64,000 bases of DNA from Streptomyces griseus (GTDB lineage: Bacteria > Actinomycetota > Actinomycetes > Streptomycetales > Streptomycetaceae). The notes below the pieces were generated by a model. The model ran no database searches, was not told the DNA's origin, and saw nothing but the letters and a program-made list of their open reading frames with translations. A program made the translations under genes and the position numbers. Positions 34,273-42,791 of the stretch are shown here, in pieces. The stretch spans positions 265,954-329,953 of the forward strand of contig NZ_MDKB01000003.1 of assembly GCF_001715295.1 (NCBI RefSeq). Direction: 5' to 3'. Position 1 is the stretch's first letter. Each line of letters begins with the position of its first letter.

Positions 34273-35082
34273 TCAGCCCCGTCCGTGCCGGAGCGCGGGG
34301 TGGGCGCCGGCGGCGACGAGGTCGGCGACGGCGGCCCGGGGGTCACGGCCGGTGACCAGGGACTCGCCGACGAGCACGGCGTCCGCGCCGGCGTTGGCGT
34401 AGGCGATGAGGTCGTGCGGGCCGCGCACACCCGACTCGGCCACCTTGACGATGTGGTCGGGGATCTCGGGCGCGACACGTTCGAACGTGGAACGGTCGAC
34501 CTTGAGGTCCTTCAGGTTGCGGGCGTTCACCCCGATGATCTTCGCCCCGGCGTCCACGGCACGCTCCGCCTCCTCCTCGTCGTGCGCCTCGACGAGCGGC
34601 GTGAGGCCGATCGACTCGGCGCGCTCGATGAGCGAGACCAGTGCCTCCTGGTCGAGGGCGGCGACGATCAGGAGGGCGAGGTCGGCGCCGTAGGCCCGTG
34701 CCTCCCACAGCTGGTACGAGGTGACGATGAAGTCCTTGCGGAGGATCGGGACGTCCACCTTGGCGCGGACGGCCTCCAGGTCCGCGAGCGAGCCGCCGAA
34801 CCGGCGCTCCTCGGTGAGGACCGAGATGACGGACGCGCCACCGGCCTCGTAGTCCGCGGCGAGCGCGGCCGGGTCGGCGATGGCGGCGAGGGCCCCCTTG
34901 GAGGGGCTGGAGCGCTTGACCTCGCAGATGACGGTCACGCCCTCGCCGCGCAGGGCGGCGACTCCGTCCTTGGCCCCGGGAGCACGGGTCGCGCGCTCCT
35001 TGAGCTCGTCGAGGCTGACGCGCGCCTGCCGCTCAGCGAGGTCGGCGCGAACGCCGTCGATGATCTCGTCGAGCACACTCAC
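34273..35082 (-). CDS. trpC: Indole-3-glycerol phosphate synthase
   Basis: A 269-residue TIM barrel that closes the indole ring from CdRP. Characteristic motifs are CEVKRSSPSKG (catalytic Lys), RKDFIV, IGVNARNL and AESGV. The GTG at 35082 (VSVLDEIIDG) follows GGAAGGGGG and gives the standard Streptomyces TrpC N-terminus; a second GTG two codons on is possible. It starts the trpC-trpM-trpB-trpA segment, 115 nt after the DUF2752 gene. Confidence 0.96.
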   Translation of the reverse strand: MSVLDEIIDGVRADLAERQARVSLDELKERATRAPGAKDGVAALRGEGVTVICEVKRSSPSKGALAAIADPAALAADYEAGGASVISVLTEERRFGGSLADLEAVRAKVDVPILRKDFIVTSYQLWEARAYGADLALLIVAALDQEALVSLIERAESIGLTPLVEAHDEEEAERAVDAGAKIIGVNARNLKDLKVDRSTFERVAPEIPDHIVKVAESGVRGPHDLIAYANAGADAVLVGESLVTGRDPRAAVADLVAAGAHPALRHGRG

Positions 35083-35197
35083 GCGAGCGGCCCCCTTCCG
35101 GAAGGGTGATGAGGGAACAGGATCAGCTACCCCGATGGTATCCGCAGGAGGCCCGCGGGCCCGCATCCGGCGACCGCACGTCCCACCACCTGGGCGT

Positions 35198-35716
35198 TCA
35201 CGGTGCCAGCGCAGCGCCGGCCGGCAGGTTCCGGACGACGGAGAAGACGACCAGGACCGCCCCCGCGGCCCACCAGTAGGCGGGCGCGAGGCCGATACGC
35301 AGGGGCGCTCCCCGGGCTGCCCGGATCATCCAGAGCACCCAGACGACGGCGAACACGGCGTAGCCGGCCACGGCCAGGGCGTTGGAGCCGAGGGCCCCGG
35401 CCAGGTCGCCGTGGGCGACGTCGTAGGCGCTGCGCAGCCCTCCGCACCCGGGGCAGAGCAGGCCCGTGAGGCGCAGCAGGGGGCAGACCGGGTAGTGACC
35501 GGGCTCGTGGGGGTCGACCGTGGCCACGTAGCCGAAGGCTCCGAGGACGGCGGCCATGACGCCGGTGGGGGTGGCGAGCCGCCGGAACCGGGAGGCGGGT
35601 GCCGGGGCCGCGGGAAACACGGGCCCGTGGCCGGCGGGCGCACCCGGCGGCGGACCGGGGGGCCGGGGCGTGGGCGGTACGGGCTCAGGGGCGGGGGGAG
35701 ATGCTGAGGCGTCCAC
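35198..35716 (-). CDS. DUF2752 family membrane protein
   Basis: A 172-residue protein with a Pro-rich cytosolic N-terminus of about 45 residues and three predicted transmembrane helices. The DUF2752 signature is present: a CPLLRLTGLLCPGCGGLRS segment with three conserved cysteines. The function of the family is unknown. The start is GTG at 35716. It sits between trpC and the HGxxPAAW gene, a neighbourhood kept in Streptomyces, which hints at a role linked to Trp metabolism or merely at conserved synteny. Confidence 0.8.
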   Translation of the reverse strand: MDASASPPAPEPVPPTPRPPGPPPGAPAGHGPVFPAAPAPASRFRRLATPTGVMAAVLGAFGYVATVDPHEPGHYPVCPLLRLTGLLCPGCGGLRSAYDVAHGDLAGALGSNALAVAGYAVFAVVWVLWMIRAARGAPLRIGLAPAYWWAAGAVLVVFSVVRNLPAGAALAP

Positions 35717-35744
35717 CCGGTGATTGTCCCCCGCTGACGTGCGA

Positions 35745-35771
35745 AGGCGCAGCCCCGTCCGGGCTGCGCCT
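35745..35771 (-). terminator. Terminator of the HGxxPAAW gene
   Basis: An 11-bp perfect stem (35745-35755 / 35761-35771, 5-nt loop), 24 nt past the stop and upstream of the DUF2752 start, flanked by further ACGTG/CACGT complementarity. Confidence 0.7.
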
Positions 35772-35795
35772 CACGTGTCGCGTACGGGCCGGTGG

Positions 35796-36047
35796 TCAGA
35801 AGCTGGTCTGGGCCTGCCCGGCGCGAGCCCTGGCCTCGGCCAGTTCGCTGGACTCCTTCGGCATGCCGAGGCCGGCCATCTTCATGGCGAGACCGACGAC
35901 CCCGCCGAGGAGGACGACGGCGATACCGGCCCAGAAGCCGAGCGGGTTCGCCGCGACCATGAAGAGGCCCGCGATGCAGAAGCCGATGAAGGAGATGATG
36001 ACACCGGTCCAGGCGGCCGGGGTGTGTCCGTGGCTGCTGCCCGCCAT
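35796..36047 (-). CDS. HGxxPAAW family small membrane protein
   Basis: An 83-residue protein with the motif HGHTPAAW at residues 6-13 followed by two transmembrane helices separated by a short turn, and an amphipathic Ala/Glu-rich C-terminus. The family is actinobacterial and has no known function. The ATG follows GAGGAGCAACTC. It has its own terminator and, upstream, a tandem 20-bp repeat that may belong to its promoter. Confidence 0.85.
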   Translation of the reverse strand: MAGSSHGHTPAAWTGVIISFIGFCIAGLFMVAANPLGFWAGIAVVLLGGVVGLAMKMAGLGMPKESSELAEARARAGQAQTSF

Positions 36048-36100
36048 GAGTTGCTCCTCGTTGGTGTTGCGCTGTGGGTGATGCTCTTCAGCGAGCTGAA

Positions 36101-36140
36101 GGTGACGCTGTGCGGAAAGAGGTGACGCTGTTCGGAAAGC
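36101..36140. repeat. Tandem 20-bp direct repeat upstream of the HGxxPAAW gene
   Basis: Two head-to-tail units, 36101-36120 and 36121-36140, identical at 18 of 20 positions (GGTGACGCTGT then CGGAAAG). A small inverted repeat TTCAGC-GA-GCTGAA follows at 36087-36100. Spacing of two helical turns suits cooperative protein binding. Confidence 0.55.
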
Positions 36141-36187
36141 TCAGTGCCATTGTCCCGTACGTGCCGGTAGGACGTGAGCCTGGGGGG

Positions 36188-36847
36188 TCATGCCTCGCGC
36201 GTCGGGTCCTCGCCGCGGTCCAGGGCCTTCCAGAGGTCCTCGGGCCGGTCGGGGTCCGGGGCGGCGGGCGCGGCCCTGCGGGCGCGCGGGGTGCCGTCGC
36301 GTTCGTAGCGGCCCGACATGGTGGGCCACCGGCTGCCGTGACGCAGGGCGAGGAGTCCGGCGAGCAGGAGCAGCACTCCGCCGACGGCCGTCACGTAGGG
36401 CCAGGCGGTGTGACTGAGTGCTTCGACGGTGGCGGCGGTGTCGCCGGTGGTCTGCGCGGCCTTCTCGTCCAGGGCGGCGCTGTCGGAGGCGCCGGCCCAG
36501 GCGCTCACCGCGGCGCCGAGGCCGCTGAGGGCCAGGAGCCCGGCGACGATCACCCGGCCACCGCCGCGGACGGCGAACACCGCGACCAGGGCGGCCAGGC
36601 CGACGACGGCGAGGGCCGCCGGGAGGCCGGTGACGTCCTGGCCGTCGGCGCTCAGGGGCAGGGTCCCGCCGCCGACGGACGCCTCTCCCTCGGCCCAGAT
36701 CCGGCCGGAGGCGAGGAGGACGACGGTGGCGCCGGCCGCCCCGAGGGTCAGGCCGGCGGCCAGGCTGCGGCGGCTCCCGGCGCTGTCGGACGCGGCAGCG
36801 GCTCGGGCACGGGGCTGGGGTACGGGGACAGCACTCACGTCCTCCAC
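36188..36847 (-). CDS. Trp-biosynthesis-associated membrane protein (TIGR02234)
   Basis: A 219-residue membrane protein with four predicted helices: one near 28-47, two around 75-115 and one near 150-170. The tail is hydrophilic and Arg/Asp-rich. Proteins of this type are found beside trpE in actinobacteria and are named for that context; their activity is unknown. The GTG at 36847 begins 6 nt after the trpE stop, so it is cotranscribed with trpE. A second GTG at 36838 is an alternative start. Confidence 0.8.
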   Translation of the reverse strand: MEDVSAVPVPQPRARAAAASDSAGSRRSLAAGLTLGAAGATVVLLASGRIWAEGEASVGGGTLPLSADGQDVTGLPAALAVVGLAALVAVFAVRGGGRVIVAGLLALSGLGAAVSAWAGASDSAALDEKAAQTTGDTAATVEALSHTAWPYVTAVGGVLLLLAGLLALRHGSRWPTMSGRYERDGTPRARRAAPAAPDPDRPEDLWKALDRGEDPTREA

Positions 36848-36853
36848 TATCCC

Positions 36854-38383
36854 CTACGCCTTCGGACCTTCCGGCAGTCGGGGGCGGTCCCGGTGGACCC
36901 GGAGCCGGTTCGCCGTGTGCACGGCGCGCAGGACCGCGGCGGCCTTGTTGCGGCACTCGGTGTCCTCGCCGACCGGGTCGGAGTCGGCGACGACGCCCGC
37001 TCCCGCCTGCACGTACGCGGTGCCGTCGCGCAGCAGGGCCGTCCGGATGGCGATGGCCGTGTCGGAGTCCCCGGCGAAGTCGAGGTAGCCCACACAGCCG
37101 CCGTACAGGCCGCGGCGGGTGGGTTCGAGCTCCTCGATGATCTGCAGCGCGCGTGGTTTGGGGGCCCCGGAGAGGGTGCCGGCCGGGAAACAGGCGGTGA
37201 GCACGTCGAAGGCGCTGCGGCCCGCGGCCACGCGTCCGGTGACGGTGGAGACGATGTGCATGACGTGGGAGTACCGCTCGACCGACATGAAGTCGACGAC
37301 CTCGACGCTGCCGGGTTCGCAGACCCGTCCGAGGTCGTTGCGGCCGAGGTCGACGAGCATCAGGTGCTCGGCGCGCTCCTTGGGGTCGGCGAGGAGTTCG
37401 TCGCCGAGCGCCTGGTCCTCCTGCGGGGTGGCGCCGCGGTGCCTGGTCCCGGCGATCGGGTGGACCATGGCCCGGCCGTCCTCGACCTTGACGAGCGCCT
37501 CCGGGCTGGATCCGACGACGTCGAAGCCGTCGAAGCGGAAGAGGTACATGTACGGCGAGGGGTTGGTGGCGCGCAGGACCCGGTAGACGTCCAGCGCGCT
37601 CGCCGTGCACGGGGTCTCGAAGCGCTGGGAGGGCACGACCTGGAAGGCCTCGCCCGCCCTGATCCGCTCCTTGATCTCCTCGACGGCGTCCTGGTAGGCC
37701 GCGCCGCCCCACAGGGCGGTGCAGGGCGGGAGTTCGGAGGGCGGCAGGACGGCGGGGGTGTTCTCCACGGACCGGGAGAGGTCCCTCTCCATGGCGTCGA
37801 GGCGGGCGACCGCGTCGGTGTACGCCTCGTCGACGCCGGTGTCCAGGTCGTTGTGGTTGATCGCGTTGGCGATCAGCAGGACGGTGCCGTTGCCGTGGTC
37901 GAGCACGGCGAGGTCCGAGGTGAGCAGCATCGTCAGTTCAGGCAGCCCCAGATCGTCGACGCCGTGCTCGGTGATCTTCTCCAGCCGGCGTACGACGTCG
38001 TATCCGAGATAGCCGACCATGCCTCCGGTGAAGGGCGGCAGTCCCTCGTCGGCGACCAGGTCGCGCGGGGTGTGCAGGGTCTCGACGGTGGCGCGCAGGG
38101 CCTGCAGCGGGTCGCCCTCGCGGGGGACGCCGACGGGCGGGGTGCCGATCCAGTGGGCCCGGCCGTCGAGGGCGGTGAGCGTGGCGGCGCTGCGCACCCC
38201 GATGAAGGAGTACCGGGACCAGGTGCGGCCGTTCTCCGCGGATTCGAGGAGGAAGGTGCCGGTGCGCTCGGCCGCGAGTTTGCGGTAGAGCCCGACCGGG
38301 GTGTCACCGTCGGCGAGCAGGCGGCGGCTGACGGGGATGACACGCCGGTCGACGGCGAGCGTGCGGAACGTCTCGAGATCCAT
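36854..38383 (-). CDS. trpE: Anthranilate synthase component I
   Basis: A 509-residue enzyme that turns chorismate into anthranilate with ammonia from TrpG. The N-terminal LLESAENGRTWSRYSFIG holds the LLES element used for Trp feedback binding. The C-terminal chorismate domain has IAGTRHRGA, NDLGRVC and a conserved FPAGTLSGAPKPRA segment. It is not fused to a glutaminase domain, so TrpG must be encoded elsewhere. The ATG is 11 nt after the hisI stop; I see no leader peptide between them. Confidence 0.96.
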   Translation of the reverse strand: MDLETFRTLAVDRRVIPVSRRLLADGDTPVGLYRKLAAERTGTFLLESAENGRTWSRYSFIGVRSAATLTALDGRAHWIGTPPVGVPREGDPLQALRATVETLHTPRDLVADEGLPPFTGGMVGYLGYDVVRRLEKITEHGVDDLGLPELTMLLTSDLAVLDHGNGTVLLIANAINHNDLDTGVDEAYTDAVARLDAMERDLSRSVENTPAVLPPSELPPCTALWGGAAYQDAVEEIKERIRAGEAFQVVPSQRFETPCTASALDVYRVLRATNPSPYMYLFRFDGFDVVGSSPEALVKVEDGRAMVHPIAGTRHRGATPQEDQALGDELLADPKERAEHLMLVDLGRNDLGRVCEPGSVEVVDFMSVERYSHVMHIVSTVTGRVAAGRSAFDVLTACFPAGTLSGAPKPRALQIIEELEPTRRGLYGGCVGYLDFAGDSDTAIAIRTALLRDGTAYVQAGAGVVADSDPVGEDTECRNKAAAVLRAVHTANRLRVHRDRPRLPEGPKA

Positions 38384-38394
38384 GGCGGATGACC

Positions 38395-38775
38395 TTACTG
38401 GGACGGGGCGAGCGGGAGGACGTCCGCGTCGAAGCAGGTGCGGTCGCCGGTGTGGCAGGCGGCGCCCGTCTGGTCGACCCTCACCAGGACGGTGTCGGCG
38501 TCGCAGTCCAGGGCGACCGACCTGACCTGCTGGATGTGGCCGGAGGTGTCCCCCTTGACCCAGTACTCCCGGCGGCTGCGGGACCAGTAGGTGCAGCGGC
38601 CCGTGGTGAGCGTGCGGTGCAGGGCTTCGTCGTCCATCCAGCCGAGCATCAGCACCTCACCCGTGTCGTACTGCTGTGCGATTGCGGGCACCAGGCCGTC
38701 GGGGCCGCGCTTGAGGCGGGCCGCGATGGCCGGGTCGAGATTACTGGCGGGCGTGGGGCCGGGCGTGCTGGTCAT
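38395..38775 (-). CDS. hisI: Phosphoribosyl-AMP cyclohydrolase
   Basis: A 126-residue enzyme opening the adenine ring of PR-AMP in step 3 of His synthesis. The metal-binding blocks are DCDADT and CHTGDRTCF, and the WMDDEAL and YWSRSR motifs are typical. There is no fused HisE domain. It heads the transcript that includes trpE, linking His and Trp genes. On the minus strand CACAAT lies just before the ATG, so the mRNA may have almost no leader. Confidence 0.95.
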   Translation of the reverse strand: MTSTPGPTPASNLDPAIAARLKRGPDGLVPAIAQQYDTGEVLMLGWMDDEALHRTLTTGRCTYWSRSRREYWVKGDTSGHIQQVRSVALDCDADTVLVRVDQTGAACHTGDRTCFDADVLPLAPSQ

Positions 38776-38846
38776 GCGCCCATTGTGCCGCGCGGGACAG
38801 GGCCCTCCGGGCGCGCGTCCACTGGGCGGACCGCGGGCGGCGGCCG

Positions 38847-38852
38847 TACGCT
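38847..38852 (+). promoter_or_regulatory. -10 element for a probably leaderless TIGR03085 mRNA
   Basis: TACGCT ends 7 nt before the ATG at 38860, with no Shine-Dalgarno sequence, the usual layout of Streptomyces leaderless transcripts. Confidence 0.5.
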
Positions 38853-38859
38853 GGCGGGC

Positions 38860-39492
38860 ATGTCGACCCATGCCAAGCGTGAACGTCTTCTGCTCGCCGA
38901 TCTGTTGGAAGCGGCGGGCCCCGAGGCCCCGACCCTGTGCAATGGCTGGAAGACCCGTGACCTGGCCGCCCACGTCGTCGTGCGCGAGCGCCGGGCGGAC
39001 GCGGCGGGCGGCCTCGTGCTGGGTGCGCTGAAGAACCGGCTGGAGCGGGTGCAGGCCGAGTTCGCCGCGAAGCCGTACGAGGAACTGCTCCAGCTCATCC
39101 GTACGGGCCCGCCCCGGATGTCGCCCTTCGGCCTGAAGCAGCTGGACGAGGCGGCGAACACCGTCGAGTTCTACCTCCACGCGGAGGACGTGCGCCGCGC
39201 CCAGCCCGACTGGGCGCGGCGCGACCTGGACCCGGTCTTCGCCGACACGCTGTGGTCGCGCACCGAGAAGACGGCCCGGATCATGGGACGCCGGGCACCG
39301 GTGGGTCTGGTGCTGCGCCGCCCCGACGGCCAGACGGTGGTGGCCCACAAGGGCACCCCGGTGGTGACCGTCACCGGGGAGCCGGGTGAGCTCCTGCTGT
39401 TCGCGGCCGGGCGCCAGGATGCCGCCCGGGTCGAACTGGACGGTGACAAGGACGCGCTGGCCCGGCTGCGGACGGCCGAACTCGGTCTGTGA
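38860..39492 (+). CDS. TIGR03085 family metal-binding protein
   Basis: A 210-residue protein of the DinB/mycothiol-dependent maleylpyruvate isomerase-like fold. The first half holds LCNGWKTRDLAAHVVVRERR, which supplies the usual metal-binding His, and a second His appears in FYLHAEDVRR. The C-terminal domain contains the VTGEPGELLLFAAGR segment of the family. Members may be mycothiol-dependent transferases, but no reaction is established for this branch. It is monocistronic. Confidence 0.8.
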   Translation: MSTHAKRERLLLADLLEAAGPEAPTLCNGWKTRDLAAHVVVRERRADAAGGLVLGALKNRLERVQAEFAAKPYEELLQLIRTGPPRMSPFGLKQLDEAANTVEFYLHAEDVRRAQPDWARRDLDPVFADTLWSRTEKTARIMGRRAPVGLVLRRPDGQTVVAHKGTPVVTVTGEPGELLLFAAGRQDAARVELDGDKDALARLRTAELGL

Positions 39493-39681
39493 CCGCCCGC
39501 CGCCCCGGACCTGGAGCCGGGCACCGCGGCGGCCGGGGGCCCGGGCCCGGACGGGAGGCCCGGGCACGGACGGGAGGCCCGGGCACGGACGACGACCCGG
39601 ACGGCGGGGCGCGGGTCCGGACGGCTGGGCGCGGACCCGGGGCGGCGGGGCCCCGGACGTCCCCCCGACAGGGTGAGGGAC

Positions 39682-42429
39682 CTACCGGTCCAGCAGTCTG
39701 GCGAGTTCGGTACGGGACCGGACCCCCAGCGCGGCGAAGACGTTGCGCAGGTGGTGGTCGACGGTCCGCGGGCTCACCGAGAGCCGCACCGCCACCTCCC
39801 GGTTGGTCGCACCCTCGGCCACGCAGCGCGCGATCCGCTGCTGCTGCGGGGTCAGCCCGGCCATCGGGTCACGGCCGCCCTGGTCCGGCACGTCCACCGC
39901 CTCCCCCGCCGCCCGCAGTTCACCACCGGCCCGGTCGGCCCAGACGCGGGCCGAGCAGCGTTCGAACGCGACGAGCGCGTCGCGCAGCGGGCCGCGGGCC
40001 TCCCGGGGGCGGCGCCGCCTGCGCAGGGACTGGCCGTGGAGCAGCTGGGTGCGGGCGCGCTCGAAGTCGCCTCCGGCGCGGTCGTGGTGGCTCAGGGCCT
40101 CCTCGTACCGCGCCGCGGCCTCCTCGGGCGGTGCCAGCAGGGCATGGCAGCGGGCCAGCTGGGCGGGTACCTGCGGGTCGGTGGTCCGAGCGGTCCACAG
40201 CGCGAACTCCGCCACGGCACGGTCGAGTCCGACCGAATCCGCGGCGGCACGACCGGAGAGCACCACCGCCTCGACGTAGCAGGGCACGGCCAGCAGCCGA
40301 GTGGCGAAGTGCCCCGTCCTCGGCCCGGGCCGCACGAGCGGCCCGAGCCGGGCGGCCGCCTCACCGGGCCGGCCTGCGGCCAGATCCGCGCGGGCGACGG
40401 CCCAGGTGGCGAGCGTCGCCGCCTGGGTCAGGCCGTGCGGTCCGGCGCCCGCGAGGGCCGCGTCGGCATGGGCGGCGCAGACGTCGGCGGGCCCTTCCAC
40501 GGAGGCGGCGAGGGCGAGCACGGCATGCAGATGAGTGGCCGCGTTGGGCTGCCCGGTACGCCGCGCGGCGTGCAGTCCCTCCAGGGCGTGGGCCCGCGCC
40601 CGCGCGTGGCGGCCGACGCGCAGTTCGGCGTAGGCCAGCCGTTCGAGGGCACGCGGCAGCAGGGCGTCCGGCCCCCGGGTGCGGACGGCCGCCAGGGCCC
40701 GGGCACCGGCCCGGCAGGCCGCGTCGACCTCACCGAGCACCAGGGCCGCGGCCGCCGCGCGGAGCAGTTCGCCCGGGTCCTCGGCCCGGTCGGCCCGGTC
40801 CAGGCAGCACCGCAGGAGGGCGTGCCCGCGGTCGGTACGGCCGCCGAGCACGGCGCACATGCCGGCCCGGTACTGGGCCGTGGCCCGGTCGGCCGCGGTG
40901 ACCGGGATACGTGTCATGGCGTCCAGGTAGGCGATGGCGTCACCCAGGTCCCAGGCGGCCTCCGCCGCGCCGAACAGGGCCTCCAGGGTGCGCCGCGGAT
41001 CGTGCGGGGCCAGCAGCACGGCCGCGGCCAGCAGGGACTCGCGGGCGTCCGCGGCGGGCCCGTCGCCGAGGGCGAGCATGCCGCGTACGTACGGTGCGCC
41101 GCCCCCGGCGGGGTGGACGCCGGTTCGGGCCAGCAGGGCACGGGCCCGGCCGGTGTCACCGGCGAGCCGGGCGTGGTCGGCCGCCGCGGCGAAGCGCGCG
41201 GCGCGCCGTATGTCGTCGGTGGAGAGTGCGGCGGCGTGGGCCAGCGCAGCGGACCGCTCGGCGTGCGGGCGGGGGGCGACGGCCGCCGCCTCCAGCTGCC
41301 CGGCGAGGGTGGCGTCCGGCCCCGGTGCGGCGCAGGCCCGCTGGACGAGGGCGGGCAGCGGGGGTGCGCCGGGGCCGGTGAGCACTGCGGCGAGCAGGTC
41401 GTGCACGGCCCTGCGCCGTCCGGGCGGCGCCCGGTGCAGGACCGCACGGCGCAGCAGCGGGTGACTGAAGTGCACCCGGCCGCCCGCGTGTCGGAGGGCG
41501 CCCGCGGTCCCGGCGGGGGCGAGCAGGATCCGGTCGAGCTGGGCGGTGGTCAGCCCGGCGCGGGGCCCGGCCCGCAGGAGCAGGGCCGTGTCCGCGCCGG
41601 CCCCCTCCGGTTCGTGTTCCTCGGCGGCCGCGGCCAGCAGGAGCAGAGTCCGGGTCTCCGGAGGGAGGCCGTCGAGGGGGGCGGCGTGGGCGTCGAGGAC
41701 GCCCTCGGCACCGGGCAGCGGATACGGCAGCGCGGTGCGGCCGGCGAGCTGGTCGGGGGCGAGGCGGCCGACGAGCCCGGCCAGCAGCCGCGGGTTCCCG
41801 GCAGCCTCGCGCAGGAGTTCGCCGCGTACGACGGGGTCGACCTCGCCGGCGGCGGTGAGCCGGTCCAGGAGCGCGGCCGACGCCTCGCCGTCCAGGGGCC
41901 CGAGGCGCAGCACGGGCACTCCGGCGAAGCTCGTCGCGTCGGCGGCGCCGATCACCACGGCGACCCGGCTGCCGGCGCCGAGTCTGCGGGCGGCGAAGCC
42001 GAGCGCGGCCCGGGAGTCGGGGTCCCAGTCGTGGGCGTCGTCCACGCAGACCAGCAGGGGCCGCCGGGCGCCCATATCCTTCAGCAGGCCGATGAGGCCG
42101 CCGGGGGTGATGCCGGAGCGCAGGATCCGGTCGGGTGCGACGGGCAGCGGGCCGGGTGCGGAACAGAACAGGGCGTGCAGTCCGCTGTAGGGCAGCCGTT
42201 GTTCGGCGGGCGCCGCGGTGGCGTACAGGACGGGTCCGTCGCGTCCGTCGCGGTGGCCGGTGACCGCCTCGCGCAGCAGGGCGGTGCGCCCGAGGCCGGG
42301 CGGGGAGGTCAGTACGAGCGCTCCGCCGTCTCCCTGCCACAGTCGGCGCAACAGGGTTTTTATGACGGCGAGTTCAACGCTGCGGCCGTACAGCCGGAGC
42401 GGACTGTGCACGGTCGTCGATGGGGTCAC
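39682..42429 (-). CDS. lipR: LuxR-family (LAL-type) transcriptional activator, LipR-like
   Basis: A 915-residue regulator with an N-terminal AAA/NACHT-like ATPase, a long helical TPR-like middle and a C-terminal LuxR helix-turn-helix (about 855-912, containing GATNREVAVRLSVSPRTVDHH). Walker A is degenerate (PPGLGRT, 43-49, Arg in place of Lys); Walker B is VCVDDAHD. It lies immediately downstream of a lipase on the same strand, the arrangement of S. exfoliatus lipA-lipR, where LipR activates lipA. The start is GTG at 42429 with GAGAG upstream. The symbol is by homology and synteny. Confidence 0.75.
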   Translation of the reverse strand: MTPSTTVHSPLRLYGRSVELAVIKTLLRRLWQGDGGALVLTSPPGLGRTALLREAVTGHRDGRDGPVLYATAAPAEQRLPYSGLHALFCSAPGPLPVAPDRILRSGITPGGLIGLLKDMGARRPLLVCVDDAHDWDPDSRAALGFAARRLGAGSRVAVVIGAADATSFAGVPVLRLGPLDGEASAALLDRLTAAGEVDPVVRGELLREAAGNPRLLAGLVGRLAPDQLAGRTALPYPLPGAEGVLDAHAAPLDGLPPETRTLLLLAAAAEEHEPEGAGADTALLLRAGPRAGLTTAQLDRILLAPAGTAGALRHAGGRVHFSHPLLRRAVLHRAPPGRRRAVHDLLAAVLTGPGAPPLPALVQRACAAPGPDATLAGQLEAAAVAPRPHAERSAALAHAAALSTDDIRRAARFAAAADHARLAGDTGRARALLARTGVHPAGGGAPYVRGMLALGDGPAADARESLLAAAVLLAPHDPRRTLEALFGAAEAAWDLGDAIAYLDAMTRIPVTAADRATAQYRAGMCAVLGGRTDRGHALLRCCLDRADRAEDPGELLRAAAAALVLGEVDAACRAGARALAAVRTRGPDALLPRALERLAYAELRVGRHARARAHALEGLHAARRTGQPNAATHLHAVLALAASVEGPADVCAAHADAALAGAGPHGLTQAATLATWAVARADLAAGRPGEAAARLGPLVRPGPRTGHFATRLLAVPCYVEAVVLSGRAAADSVGLDRAVAEFALWTARTTDPQVPAQLARCHALLAPPEEAAARYEEALSHHDRAGGDFERARTQLLHGQSLRRRRRPREARGPLRDALVAFERCSARVWADRAGGELRAAGEAVDVPDQGGRDPMAGLTPQQQRIARCVAEGATNREVAVRLSVSPRTVDHHLRNVFAALGVRSRTELARLLDR

Positions 42430-42751
42430 GCTCTCACGTTACTTATCCGGGAACAGCGCCGGAAGGCTGACTTCCGCACTGCTCGGCGGGAGGCACCGGT
42501 ACGGTGCCGGCTCCCCGTGCGGCGCGGGCCGCGCTGCGCACGGGCACAGTCCCGGCCGGCCGGGCGGCGCCTGTGACCTCGGCGCGGGGACCGCGTCACT
42601 GACGAGACGTCATGGCCCTTGTCCCGCTCCACCGGTGTACGGCCCGCGCCGGTGCGGCCGAAGGCGCCGCCGCCACCGGGCGGCTTCGTCCCGCGGTGGC
42701 CGGGCCCGGTGGCGTGAGCCCGTACGCCCGCCAGGGCGCGGGGCGCACCGC

Positions 42752-42781
42752 GGGCCCGGACCGCCCGGGCGGCCCGGCCCC
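42752..42781 (-). terminator. Imperfect palindrome after the lipase gene
   Basis: A 30-nt palindrome (15-bp arms with two mismatches, centre 42766/42767) lies 11 nt beyond the lipase stop. It probably weakens or ends transcription before lipR. The remaining 42430-42751 region is GC-rich without a gene. Confidence 0.45.
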
Positions 42782-42791
42782 GCTCCCCCGG

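Noticed and set aside
38384..38394. Possible trp attenuator before trpE
   Set aside because: Only 11 nt separate hisI and trpE, with no room for a leader peptide or hairpins.
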